A stretch of DNA of 64,000 nt, taken from Phytomonas francai (Eukaryota > Euglenozoa > Kinetoplastea > Trypanosomatida > Trypanosomatidae). Positions 9,717-18,679 of this stretch are shown here, piece by piece. A program made the translations under genes and the position numbers. The stretch is taken from contig MJCC01000008.1 of NCBI GenBank assembly GCA_001766655.1, forward strand, positions 439,881 to 503,880, in the 5' to 3' direction. A model generated the notes under the pieces. The model worked only from the letters and a program-made list of their open reading frames with translations, had not been told where the DNA came from and searched no databases. Position 1 is the stretch's first letter. Every line of letters begins with the position of its first letter.

Positions 9717-10931
9717 ATGGTACATCTCTCTTTCTTTGAGGAGATTGCGGATAAGGCGTCTCGGCTGATCCCGACGCCCTACATTGATATCGTGGAGGAG
9801 TGCACGCAGCCGGAGCTCTCCGTCCCGCCCTACGACCACGTTGTCTTTCTCTGCAAGAGCGCGAACAACAAGCCCGGGGTGATTGTCGACATCGTTCGCG
9901 CGCTCCGCAGGCGGCTCTCCGACGACAACCCGGTCGTCCGCCACCTGATGGTCCAGCTGCTCGACGTGATGATCCGCAACTGCGGCACCCCCTTCCACGC
10001 CGAGCTCTGCGCGCAGAAGGGCCTCCTGCGGGACCTGGTGGAGATCGCGGCGGGCGTGCCGGTCTCCGCGCGCGCCGTCCAGGCCCGCCGCGCCGCCCTC
10101 ACGCTCGTGCTGAACCTCTCGATTTGGTTCGCGCGCCACCCGGACCCGCGCTGCCGCCCGCTCGCGGCCCTTGCGGACGACGTCCGCCGCGACGCCGGTG
10201 CCTTCGCCTTCGACGACGTCGTCCCGGACGAGCGCGCGCGCGCGGCCCCGCCTCCGCCGCCGCCCCCCCGCGCCGTCCACGCCATCCCGGTCGACCTCCC
10301 CACGCCCGAGCGGCTCTCCGCGATGCTCGAGACCTGCATCGCCTTCGCCGAGTACCTCGAGGGGGCGGGAGGGGAGGGGGGGGCGGACCCCGTCCTCCAC
10401 AGCCTCCGCGAGCGCGTCGAGGCCGACCACGGCTACGTCGCGCTCCTGCTCTCCTCCGACCTCGCGGTGGACCGGGAGGCGCTGCGCGCGGCGCGGGACA
10501 GCCAGGCGGCGGTGCTCGAGCGCGCGCGGGCCGCCCCCCCCCAGCAAAGAGGGCCGGAACCGCACGAGTCGGGGCCCTCGGTTAAGCCTGCCGAGGAGGA
10601 GGGGGGGGGGGCAGCACCCTTCCTCTCCCACGCCCCTACCTACCCCACCAGCCATGGTCGAAGAAGAAGTGGCGGAGGAGAAACGGCCGACACGGAGGAG
10701 AAACGGGATGACACGGAGGACAAACGGGCCGACACGGAGGAGAAACGGGATGACACGGAGGACAAACGGGCCGACACGGAGGAGAAACGGGATGACACGG
10801 AGGACAAACGGGCCGACACAGAGGAGAAACGGGATGACACGGAGGAGAAACGGGATGACACGGAGGACAAACGGGATGACACGGAGGAGAAACGGGATGA
10901 CACGGAGGAGGCCCCCGCCGACACAAAGTGA
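9717..10931 (+). CDS. VHS/GAT-domain endosomal adaptor, TOM1-like
   Basis: A 404-residue protein. Residues ~5-150 are a VHS domain: a helical superhelix with IADKASRLIPTPYIDIVEEC, the helix VDIVRALRRRLSDDNPVVRH and VMIRNCGTPFHAEL. After a Pro-rich linker, ~205-285 forms a helical region resembling a GAT domain (ERVEADHGYVALLLSSDLAV). VHS-GAT proteins of the TOM1 type bind ubiquitinated cargo and are thought to play the ESCRT-0 role in organisms without Hrs/STAM. VPS28 in this window would act downstream. From about residue 324 the protein is a charged tandem repeat, DTE(E/D)KR(A/D). Third codon positions are almost entirely G/C up to ~10.6 kb. VHS is firm; GAT is inferred. Confidence 0.8.
   Translation: MVHLSFFEEIADKASRLIPTPYIDIVEECTQPELSVPPYDHVVFLCKSANNKPGVIVDIVRALRRRLSDDNPVVRHLMVQLLDVMIRNCGTPFHAELCAQKGLLRDLVEIAAGVPVSARAVQARRAALTLVLNLSIWFARHPDPRCRPLAALADDVRRDAGAFAFDDVVPDERARAAPPPPPPPRAVHAIPVDLPTPERLSAMLETCIAFAEYLEGAGGEGGADPVLHSLRERVEADHGYVALLLSSDLAVDREALRAARDSQAAVLERARAAPPQQRGPEPHESGPSVKPAEEEGGGAAPFLSHAPTYPTSHGRRRSGGGETADTEEKRDDTEDKRADTEEKRDDTEDKRADTEEKRDDTEDKRADTEEKRDDTEEKRDDTEDKRDDTEEKRDDTEEAPADTK
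10689..10919 (+). repeat. 21-bp in-frame minisatellite in the VHS gene
   Basis: Ten full copies of a 21-base unit (seven codons, DTEEKRD or DTEDKRA/D), plus an eleventh degenerate copy. The first six copies form three 42-bp dimers of alternating EEK and EDK types. Copies are near-identical at the DNA level, which indicates recent expansion. It encodes a highly charged, presumably disordered tail. Confidence 0.95.
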
Positions 10932-11582
10932 ACACGAGAGGGGACAGTATATCTATTGGGGCGGGATGGGTACCTGCCTCAATCCGCTTTGAAACGGTTC
11001 CTCGCGCATCGGGTGTGACAAGGCCGGCGTGTGCAGAGATGGGTGTCTTGCTTCTTCTTATGTAGTGATTGGTGTTTCATATTATATCGTTAGATAGTTT
11101 TTTATGCCCACTTGTTGAGAAAGTGAGTATTGATGACTGAGCGCGCAAACATGGAGTTCTCAGCTGGCTTGTCAGGTGAATATTTTTATTTTGACTGCAT
11201 CTCTATAAAAATTATGTATTCCACACTATTAAACTCTTTCTGCACATACAAGACGCGCTTTTATATTCTAATTGGGCGTTTCGTACCCCGTCTTTAGCGT
11301 CTGCCCTTTACTTTTTCTTTTTTACTCCTTCATTGCTATTATGTTGGCTGCGTATCGTTAAATTATGTTATGCGAATAAATATATAGACTAAGAGTCGTA
11401 ATGGACCTTTCCTGATTTCATGTCTTTTTTTGCTCCTTCTATTCTCTCTATTTTTCTCTCTCTCTATATATAATCTAAATGTTTATTGGGTGCTAATCAT
11501 AGAATTTTTCGCCACTTACAATTTGAAATTTTGAATTCGCTTCATCTATTCAATCACCTGGTCGTATAATTTTTCATACAAA
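10932..11582. other. Intergenic spacer
   Basis: AT-rich, no gene seen. A long pyrimidine-rich tract at about 11425-11465 precedes the first downstream AG at 11501-11502, a candidate trans-splice acceptor for the porin gene. Confidence 0.45.
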
Positions 11583-12434
11583 ATGCAGAAAAACAGAAGC
11601 AAGACTAGCTCGCCACCTTCATTTACAGAGCTCCACACATTGGTTGAAAAATTTCTCACCCAGGGCAGCGAGGTCGAGGGATGGCGACTGGACGCTATTG
11701 AGAAGCCCCATGGTCGTTTTCAGGTGTACCCTTTTGTTGAGCATCAACTTGTGGGTGCGAGCTTGGTTTACAAGGATAGCAAATACGGGCTTGAAGCTAA
11801 ATTCCGTTGGGCTAACGCATGGAAGTCGTGGAAGCAATATATGCCGTATGTAACCTACCTACTCACAAAGAATGGCATATCACACACGTTTGAGTACAAG
11901 GGACCAGCGGCCACGGTACTTTATGGCCTCCATCATCCTGCAATGTCCGCGTTGTGGTCGTGCGATTTGTCAAACAAGGGTGCCGGTATGTTAGAGTTAT
12001 CCACGCGTCTCTCTAAACCGGTGTGTGCTGGCGTGTCGCTTTTGTACGATCCGATCCGCAGTGGCCTCACGGACGCAATTCTTTTGGCGACGTATGCAAA
12101 CTGCCCGAAGCTTGCTGGTGGTGACCTTGTCGCGAAGTACGCGCTGAGCAACGGCCTTTCCGTACACCTCCGCGCCCCTATCGATCCCTGTGTGAATATT
12201 GTCGTTCTTGCAGAACGAAATCGTTTTTTGGCAGGGCTGCACACCACCCTAAACAACACGGCGCACTTTATCGCAAACGCGAACCTTACCGATGGAAGTT
12301 GTACCCTTACCGCTATACGCAATATTAAAGATATATGGAAAGTTAGCTTTACCTGTAGCTTTCCAGTTCTGAATAAGGGAATGGTGAGGCCGAAATACGG
12401 CATAAAACTATCCAACAAAGATGCAGATGATTAA
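11583..12434 (+). CDS. VDAC-like mitochondrial outer-membrane porin
   Basis: A 283-residue protein, exactly the usual VDAC length. It consists of short alternating polar/hydrophobic segments expected of a beta-barrel, preceded by a short N-terminal stretch that could be the pore helix. It ends in a terminal strand with MVRPKYGIKLS, comparable to the KLGLGLEF-type end of VDAC. No transmembrane helix or signal peptide is present. VDACs pass metabolites and ATP/ADP across the outer mitochondrial membrane. Individual motifs are weak, so the call rests on length, strand pattern and C-terminus. The alternative is another porin-3 family member, such as a VDAC-like protein or a TOM40 relative. Confidence 0.6.
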   Translation: MQKNRSKTSSPPSFTELHTLVEKFLTQGSEVEGWRLDAIEKPHGRFQVYPFVEHQLVGASLVYKDSKYGLEAKFRWANAWKSWKQYMPYVTYLLTKNGISHTFEYKGPAATVLYGLHHPAMSALWSCDLSNKGAGMLELSTRLSKPVCAGVSLLYDPIRSGLTDAILLATYANCPKLAGGDLVAKYALSNGLSVHLRAPIDPCVNIVVLAERNRFLAGLHTTLNNTAHFIANANLTDGSCTLTAIRNIKDIWKVSFTCSFPVLNKGMVRPKYGIKLSNKDADD

Positions 12435-13332
12435 AAGAAGAATTGATAACGTATTTTGAAAAAACGTGGACTAGGCCAGGTATTAGTTAAATTGAATATA
12501 TATATATACATATACGTGAACATCTATAGTACGGAAGCCAACTCACACATACGCTGGCAAGGCATTCCCCTCTTCCTCTCCTTCTCGAAGGCACCTTTTG
12601 GAAATAAAAATCAGGACAGCATACCAATAATAGTATACGCTTCATGATATTTTATCGAACAGTTGATGCAAAATCAGTGTATCCCTTTGCACAACAAACC
12701 ATCTAAGTTCAAGCGTTGTATTTTCCACGATGGACATTATACATAGATTAGCACTCCCTCGATGCTGGTTCTTTCTTTTCCTTCGACATAAACAAGAAAA
12801 TTTATACAGCCTGCAGTAAAATTGCCTGTGGCTTACCATCTGCCTAATATGCATAATATGTTTCGGACATCTTAACAGGTCTCTGAATCCTTTCTAAAAC
12901 AGGCCCTAGAAGCTATAGATCGTATTTCTGATGTCTTTATAGAAATGGAAGAAAATCAACACGATTGTCATGAATTCCTTAACAACGATCTTCGTTATAA
13001 AGGGGAAAGGTTTTTTTTTTTTTGGGGGGGGGGGTAATCAGCCGCGACTGGAACCTTTATAAGTGAATGTGTTAATAAGACTCTGTTTATTCTTAAGCAT
13101 ATTTTTATTACTTTAGAGGTTCATCAAGAATCGTATAGCAGTCTATGTTGTCACAAGACTGCACAAAAAAAAGTAACTCTTTTTTCACACAATATACATG
13201 CCCTCCCTCCTCCTCCCCCTTCCCTTCCCCTCCCTCTCTACCTGTTGCAATCAATTTCCATATCTCTTCAAAACTTCTTTTCTGACATATTAGTGCTTTT
13301 TATTCTTCCATTTACTACTCTCTTCGGTAAAC
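12435..13332. other. Intergenic spacer with T/G homopolymers
   Basis: No gene seen in about 900 bp. Features are a T run joined to a run of 11 G (about 13009-13034) and a strongly pyrimidine-rich block at 13200-13245 followed by further CT-rich sequence before uS2 copy 1. Identity with the second uS2 locus starts only at 13325, so the upstream signals of the two copies differ. Confidence 0.5.
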
Positions 13333-14216
13333 ATGACGTCTGTTGCATCCGGCGCGAAGGTCCTTCGCATGAAGGAGAGCGACGCGCAGAAGCTGCTAGC
13401 GATGAACTGCCACCTCGGCACGAAGAACCAGAGCAACGCGATGAAGAAGTACATCCACAGCCGCACGAAGGAGGGCACGAACATCATCGACCTGCACATG
13501 CTGTGGGAGAAGCTGATCCTTGCGGCGCGCGTGATCGCTGCGGTGGAGAACCCGCAGGACGTGTGCGTGTGCTCGACGCGGCTCTTCGGGCAGCGCGCGA
13601 TCTACAAGTTTTCGCAGCTGCTGGGGACGACGTACAGCGCGGGGCGGTTCATCCCGGGCACGCTGACGAACCAGATCCAGAAGAAGTTCATGCAGCCGCG
13701 CGTGCTGGTGGTGACGGACCCGCGCACGGACCACCAGGCGATCCGCGAGGCCGCGCTGGTGAACATCCCTGTGATCGCCTTCTGCGATACGGACGCGTGC
13801 CTGGAGTTCGTCGACATCGCGATCCCGTGCAATAACCGCGGGCGGAACGCGATCGGGATGATGTACTGGCTGCTCGCGCGCGAGGTGCTGCGGCTGCGCG
13901 GGACGATCCCACGGTCGGTGCAGTGGGACGTGAAGGTGGACCTCTTCTTCTACCGCGACCCGGAGGAGGTGCTGAAGCGCGAGGAGAAGGACACCGCGGC
14001 CGCGCCGGCGCCCGCCGCCGACGAGGATCTTGGTTGGGCCGAGCGCAACGACAACGTCTGGGAGCAGTAAGCTGGCACCATCCCCACCCTCCCTTTCGCT
14101 GCGCAGCCACCACAAGGGCAGAGGAGGAGAGCTGATTAAAAGCACAAGAATGTGAGTCAGAAATGATGTTCGAAGATGCATTCTGTGTCCGACAACATTA
14201 GAAGCACTCACTAACT
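13325..14216 (+). repeat. 892-bp duplicated block containing uS2, unit 1
   Basis: Matches 35167-36058 over 892 bases with a single difference I could find (G at 13473 against A at 35315, a silent Glu codon change). The block covers 8 bases before the ATG, the whole gene and 146 bases after the stop. Both flanks diverge abruptly. Confidence 0.97.
13333..14070 (+). CDS. RPSA: 40S ribosomal protein SA (uS2), copy 1
   Basis: A 245-residue cytosolic uS2 protein, a small-subunit component near the mRNA exit side and needed for late 40S maturation. Diagnostic blocks are [74 protein letters not shown] and the late FFYRDPEE. The short acidic C-terminal tail ends in DNVWEQ. The codon choice is strongly biased to G/C-ending codons, as expected of a highly expressed gene. 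A second copy at 35175-35912 encodes an identical protein. The ATG lies eight bases inside the shared block. Confidence 0.97.
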   Translation: MTSVASGAKVLRMKESDAQKLLAMNCHLGTKNQSNAMKKYIHSRTKEGTNIIDLHMLWEKLILAARVIAAVENPQDVCVCSTRLFGQRAIYKFSQLLGTTYSAGRFIPGTLTNQIQKKFMQPRVLVVTDPRTDHQAIREAALVNIPVIAFCDTDACLEFVDIAIPCNNRGRNAIGMMYWLLAREVLRLRGTIPRSVQWDVKVDLFFYRDPEEVLKREEKDTAAAPAPAADEDLGWAERNDNVWEQ

Positions 14217-14437
14217 GATTTATTTCATTTTAAAATTTTAACAACGTAAAAACTCAATTGGCAGGTGTGTGTTTTCACACTTGTTAATTCTTTAGGAGCA
14301 TCTGTTTCTGTTTGTTTTTTTTGGAAGTTGGATTGTTATACTTGACTTTTATACATTATTGATATACTTGGACCCCCAATGAAACAGTTTCTTTTTTAAA
14401 TATCAAGTAGGTACCCCTTCTGTTCATAATAATAATA
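14071..14437. other. Intergenic spacer, first part shared with second uS2 locus
   Basis: The first 146 bases (to 14216) belong to the duplicated uS2 block and are probably its 3' UTR. The remainder is AT-rich with no gene. Pyrimidine runs lie near 14297-14325 and 14388-14397. Confidence 0.5.
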
Positions 14438-15247
14438 ATGGCGCACTCATCTGATACTTATCATACACACTCTGGAAGAACTTGTCGAGGTTGTTTTGGT
14501 GAGATCGCAGAGATCGTGGCTAATACTAGGGGTCTTTTCCATCTCCAGACTGGTGGAAAAGGTGATGCCCGTCTGGTCAATCGCATCTGGCTAGCTTTAG
14601 GCCAGCAACTTAAGGATCTTTTGGTGCGTAAAAAGTCGGCCATTGTGCCCGACTTTTTGCACGCAAGCATTAAGATACAGAAGGGTCTATACTTTGACGA
14701 AAGCACACGCGTGCTTAACAAGCCCCAGCTCGTTCTCCTGCCTGATTTTACCTCCAAATTCCACATGAAAAACGTGTTACTGATGAAAGATGCACATTAC
14801 CATGCGACAGTGCCGTGCTATATTGGCTATAATGCTATCGCGGACATGGTTGGGGCCGATCGCTATGTTGTAGAGGCAGCCGTAAAGGATTCTATTTCTG
14901 AGATAGGGAAGTATACACATCGCAATCCGACATCTACCCTAAGCATTGACATTGGGATTGGTTTTTTAGAATTTTCTAATCGTGAATATCGGATGAAGTG
15001 GTCTCCCATATTCTTCGAGAGCCTAAAGAAGAACTTTATGAAAACAGATTCTCTTATCAAGCCATACGATCCGCCATCAATGATCAAGAATGGACCTGCC
15101 ACAGAGTGCCGATTTCAGTCAGGGTGTCTTACCCATGGGGAGTTGAATCAAGCGCTGGAGCATACAAAGGAAGCTGAGGCGCGGCTCACCGTGGCTGAGA
15201 TGAATGATGGGTTTGGTGGTTCCTCCTACCGGAAAACTTACTGGTGA
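14438..15247 (+). CDS. CCDC81-like eukaryotic HU-domain protein
   Basis: A 269-residue protein resembling the N-terminal region of CCDC81, which consists of two eukaryotic variants of the bacterial HU/IHF fold. The first unit (about residues 45-115) has NRIWLALGQQLKDLLVRKKSAIVPDF, matching the family pattern of a helix followed by KKG-(hydrophobic)-P-G. The second (about 125-205) has IADMVGADRYVVEAAVKDSI, then IGIGFLEFSNREYRMKW. Animal CCDC81 is centrosomal or ciliary, so a basal-body or flagellar role is possible but inferred. The first half contains CRGC, and the C-terminal ~60 residues are unstructured. The gene uses many A/T-ending codons, unlike its uS2 neighbour. Confidence 0.6.
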   Translation: MAHSSDTYHTHSGRTCRGCFGEIAEIVANTRGLFHLQTGGKGDARLVNRIWLALGQQLKDLLVRKKSAIVPDFLHASIKIQKGLYFDESTRVLNKPQLVLLPDFTSKFHMKNVLLMKDAHYHATVPCYIGYNAIADMVGADRYVVEAAVKDSISEIGKYTHRNPTSTLSIDIGIGFLEFSNREYRMKWSPIFFESLKKNFMKTDSLIKPYDPPSMIKNGPATECRFQSGCLTHGELNQALEHTKEAEARLTVAEMNDGFGGSSYRKTYW

Positions 15248-15688
15248 GTAAAATACAAGAAGAATATGTCTTTTTTTTTTCAGGATTGGTCCTTGTAAAA
15301 TGAAAAATGTAGATATGAATACTTACAGACACACGGTTAGTCATTGAATTGCTTTTCTAAATGTATACACTAGCAGCATTGTTTTACATTTTTTAAACAA
15401 TGGCAATTTAAGTATTGCCCAGGATCGGTGTAATATATTAATATATTGTTTTTATCCTTCTTGTTCCTGCTTCCTAAAAATTTTAGCCTTGAGATTTCTT
15501 ATCAAAAAAAAAAGCTTTTACGAAACGGTTTGGGATTGGTATTTCTTCACCCAATTTTGTTCGAAAAGGAACGTTATTAAATACTTTTTTTTCATTAATT
15601 TATTGTTGTGCGTTACCGGAGCAGTGTTATAATTTGAAACTACGTAGATAAAGGTGACCTCTGAGTGTTTTACTAGGCTCAGTAAAAA
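15248..15688. other. Intergenic spacer
   Basis: AT-rich with T and A homopolymer runs (15271-15280, 15504-15513). No gene seen; no strong pyrimidine-AG acceptor stands out close to the next ATG. Confidence 0.4.
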
Positions 15689-18679
15689 ATGGACGGCAAC
15701 AATAGCAATAGAAATAACAATATTAACACGGGTATCCCTCATGATGCTTACCGAAATCCTAATAATAGTGGGTATGCTAGAGGAGCGGCAGGGGGAGGAG
15801 TGGGCTATTATCGCGGTGGCCGAGGCGCTACGGGGGCCCCCCCGGGACTGCAGGGCGTCGCTCCGGCCGGCGGCGGCGTAGTGCCGCCCTTCCAAGGCGG
15901 GGGGGGGTACGCCCCCCACCACGGCCACGCCTCGCCGTACGGCGGCCACAGCGGCGACGCCTACCCCCCGCAGGGCCCCGGCGACCGCTACGCCGGCATG
16001 CCGCCGCACCAACAGCCGCCGCCCTCGCAAAAGTCCTGCCCCCCCCTCCACCACCATCACCCCCCCCACCCCCACCAGCCGCAGCAGCCACCTCAGCAGC
16101 ACCAACACCCGCACCACTACCAGCAACATCAACCACAGCAGCGGTTTTACCGACGTGGGTACGAGTGGGGGGGGGTGGCGATGCACCCGCCGCAGGGCTA
16201 CGCCGCGCAGCCGTACCCCGGCGCGGCCGCGCCGAACGGGCGGGCGGGCTACTACCAGGGCCCCCCCCACCCCCACCCCCACTCCCACGCCCACGCGCAG
16301 CACCCGCCGTCGCCGGCCCAGCAGCCGGGCTACGCGCCGCACCCCCACGGCTACCCCCCCCACCCGGGCTACTACGCGGCCGCCCGGGGCGGGATGGGGG
16401 CCTACGGCGAGGCCGCGCCCCCCCGGCCCTACCGCGGGCGGGGCCAGGGCGGAGGGGGGGGGTACGGCGGCCGCGGCGGGGGCTCGCGCGGGGGCGCCTT
16501 CCCGCACGGCGGCCGCCCCTCCCCCGCCATCGTCCACCTCGACTCCTTCGAGAAGCTGGAGGAGCTCGGCCGGCGCGGCGTCCTGGACGGTATCGTCCCG
16601 CAGAACGTCATCTTCCGTATGACCCAGCAGCTCCGCGGGCAGCCCCTGCGCTTTCTGGTCGTGGTCGAGAAGCGCTACCTCGCGGCGCGGGTGATGATTC
16701 CTAGGGCGTCGGAGGACATCTTCCTCTCGCCGGACACCGCGAGGACGTTCGGGGATGTGCGCCCCGTCCTCAGCGAGGACGGCGGGCGATTCGTCGACCT
16801 CGAGAATGGCGCCACCGTCCCCCGCTACCTATTCGTGCAGCTGAGCGCGATCCTAACGCACCTCCTGCCTTTTGACAAACCGCCCCAGGCTAAGAAGATA
16901 GCCGACGTCCGCACGGCCGACCTAGGGGAAGTTATGCAGGAAATGATGGTTAACCGCAAGACCTTTGACGCCGTTGCCGAAGTCATTCGCGAGGACTCCG
17001 AATTCTCCACAAATTTTTTCATACAACTAGTGCAAGAGAGCTGCTCGTCGGTAGCCACTGGCACAGGGGACCACAAGGCCCCTAACGAGGAGGATCCGAA
17101 TAAACTGGATGAGCAGGCCGCCAACCAGGCGCATGAGGGATCCGCCGATGGTTCAACTCAACATGGCAATTCGACCAACCCGCCGAGCTCAGCGGTGGTG
17201 CAGGACAAGGCCCAGAGGGTAGCGCTATTGGCCTCTCCCCAGGGGTGCACGCTGCTTAAGATAGCCCTTGAGAAGAAAAGTAAGCGCCAGGCGTTTTTCG
17301 AGTACATGCGGCAGGCGCCATCTGCGTTCTCCCCTTCAGCCCCGGAGGAGCTGTTCAAGTCTTTTTTCGCTGGTATCCTAACCTCTCGGTTCGTGTTTCA
17401 GAGCTTTGGGCTACGCCTTGCGGACGACGACGACGCCGAGGAGCCCACGATTTCACCCGAGGATAGCGAGATCGACGTCCTGTGCAGCTGCTTCGCGCAC
17501 TACGGCCTCACAGTGGTGAGCGGGAATGGGGGCAGCTGTATGCTGACTAGTTTGATCCGGGCCCTGCGGCCGAAGTACCAGACCTTCGAGGCAGTGCTCA
17601 GCCGGCGTGATCGGGGAGCCCTCCCCAGCTCGCGCGGGATCAAGCGCGGGAGGGAGGGCCGGGAGGCAAACGACGACGCGGCGGGGGCCGCGTCTCCTCA
17701 GCAAAACCAACAAGCCCGCACGGAGGAGAACAACTCGGGCTCGATCACCCAGGTCGAGAATGAGAGGCACGATTCCAACACGCCTATGAGCCTCGAAGCC
17801 TACCAAGTTCCGGAGCCCCCTTTAGATTGGCGGTTCTTTTACGCCGTGGCGTCCTCGTTTTCCTCCGAGAATCAGCTGCAATCGGGGGTGAACAGCACCA
17901 ACGACAACAGCGGCGGCGACTCGAAGGAGCCCGCGGGGCCGACGCCGACGTCGGGTGGGACCGCGGGCGCGCCGGAGGAGGCGTCGGCGACGACCGCGCT
18001 CACGCGAATTCAGCTCCTTGCGGAGCACATCGTCGCCTGCCGCTCCGTTCAGGTCATGATCCCGCACTTCGCCGACGCGATCCTCTCCGCGGAGAAGCAC
18101 CCGCCGACGAGCGCGCCTCACCAGACCTTCGTTGCGCAGTGCTTGCAGCTCCTCAGGGAGCTCGCGCAGCGCGTGCGGGAGCTCGTCGTGCACAACTACG
18201 GGAATTACGTCGCTCAGACCTTCTTTCTCGAGCTCGCCCCGCGGGCCGTCCCGGGGTCAGAGGTGGAGAACACCCTGCGGGTCGCCTTTGACGCCATCGT
18301 CGCGAATATCTTCAGCATGAGCATGCAGAAGTTCGCCTCGAACTGCGTTGAGCGGGCGATTATCGCGTCGGCGAACGTGGCGGAGGGCAGTCAGATTATC
18401 CTCCGGCTCGCGAAGTCGCTGCTGGAGCGGGGGGAGATGTTGATGGTGCAGGTGGCCTCCCATCAGTTCGGCAACTACGTTGTACGGCATATTTGCGAAC
18501 AGTTGACAGCCTTCAGCACCAGGCAGATGCCCCGGATCACGGACGGCGAACGGCAGGAGGCGGCGGCCCTGGAAGGGCAATTCCTGACGTGGCTCTCTGC
18601 GCACCGGGCAGAGCTTCAGCAGACACCATACGGTGTTGGGCTGGTGAACTGGATGAACAACAAACGGAAGGCTGCGTAA
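15689..18679 (+). CDS. Pumilio-like (PUF) RNA-binding protein with long low-complexity N-terminus
   Basis: A 996-residue protein. Residues ~1-275 are low complexity, rich in Gly, Tyr, Pro, His and Gln, with RGG-type motifs (YRGRGQGGGG, GGRGGG). This composition is typical of RNA-granule proteins. From ~280 it is helical. Recognisable PUF-type repeat signatures appear late: VVHNYGNYVAQTFF at ~830, MSMQKFASNCVERAI at ~875 and VASHQFGNYVVRHICEQL at ~925. Earlier repeats (SPQGCTLLKIALEKKSKR at ~515) are divergent and separated by Ser/Asp/Asn-rich insertions. PUF proteins bind 3' UTR elements to control stability or translation, the main level of gene control when transcription is polycistronic. 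Repeat number and RNA specificity cannot be read here. Confidence 0.75.
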   Translation: MDGNNSNRNNNINTGIPHDAYRNPNNSGYARGAAGGGVGYYRGGRGATGAPPGLQGVAPAGGGVVPPFQGGGGYAPHHGHASPYGGHSGDAYPPQGPGDRYAGMPPHQQPPPSQKSCPPLHHHHPPHPHQPQQPPQQHQHPHHYQQHQPQQRFYRRGYEWGGVAMHPPQGYAAQPYPGAAAPNGRAGYYQGPPHPHPHSHAHAQHPPSPAQQPGYAPHPHGYPPHPGYYAAARGGMGAYGEAAPPRPYRGRGQGGGGGYGGRGGGSRGGAFPHGGRPSPAIVHLDSFEKLEELGRRGVLDGIVPQNVIFRMTQQLRGQPLRFLVVVEKRYLAARVMIPRASEDIFLSPDTARTFGDVRPVLSEDGGRFVDLENGATVPRYLFVQLSAILTHLLPFDKPPQAKKIADVRTADLGEVMQEMMVNRKTFDAVAEVIREDSEFSTNFFIQLVQESCSSVATGTGDHKAPNEEDPNKLDEQAANQAHEGSADGSTQHGNSTNPPSSAVVQDKAQRVALLASPQGCTLLKIALEKKSKRQAFFEYMRQAPSAFSPSAPEELFKSFFAGILTSRFVFQSFGLRLADDDDAEEPTISPEDSEIDVLCSCFAHYGLTVVSGNGGSCMLTSLIRALRPKYQTFEAVLSRRDRGALPSSRGIKRGREGREANDDAAGAASPQQNQQARTEENNSGSITQVENERHDSNTPMSLEAYQVPEPPLDWRFFYAVASSFSSENQLQSGVNSTNDNSGGDSKEPAGPTPTSGGTAGAPEEASATTALTRIQLLAEHIVACRSVQVMIPHFADAILSAEKHPPTSAPHQTFVAQCLQLLRELAQRVRELVVHNYGNYVAQTFFLELAPRAVPGSEVENTLRVAFDAIVANIFSMSMQKFASNCVERAIIASANVAEGSQIILRLAKSLLERGEMLMVQVASHQFGNYVVRHICEQLTAFSTRQMPRITDGERQEAAALEGQFLTWLSAHRAELQQTPYGVGLVNWMNNKRKAA

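Noticed and set aside
9654..10655. Long minus-strand open frame opposite the VHS gene
   Set aside because: Its peptide is Arg/Glu/Gly-rich with no conserved motif; it is open only because the + strand gene has few A/T at third positions.
10689..10919. CRISPR-like array
   Set aside because: The repeat has no unique spacers, is 21 bases long, stays in frame and lies inside a eukaryotic coding sequence.
12740..12775. U6-snRNA-like word GATTAGCACT
   Set aside because: Only ten bases match; the ACAGAG box and the expected stem are missing, and a chance match is plausible.
13245..13835. Alternative-frame ORF overlapping uS2 copy 1
   Set aside because: Shadow frame of the strongly conserved uS2 gene; its equivalent at copy 2 starts at a different place, showing that it is not conserved as a protein.
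15518..16537. Minus-strand Val/Arg/Gly-rich frame opposite the Pumilio-like gene
   Set aside because: Low-complexity shadow of the His/Pro/Gly-rich + strand gene.
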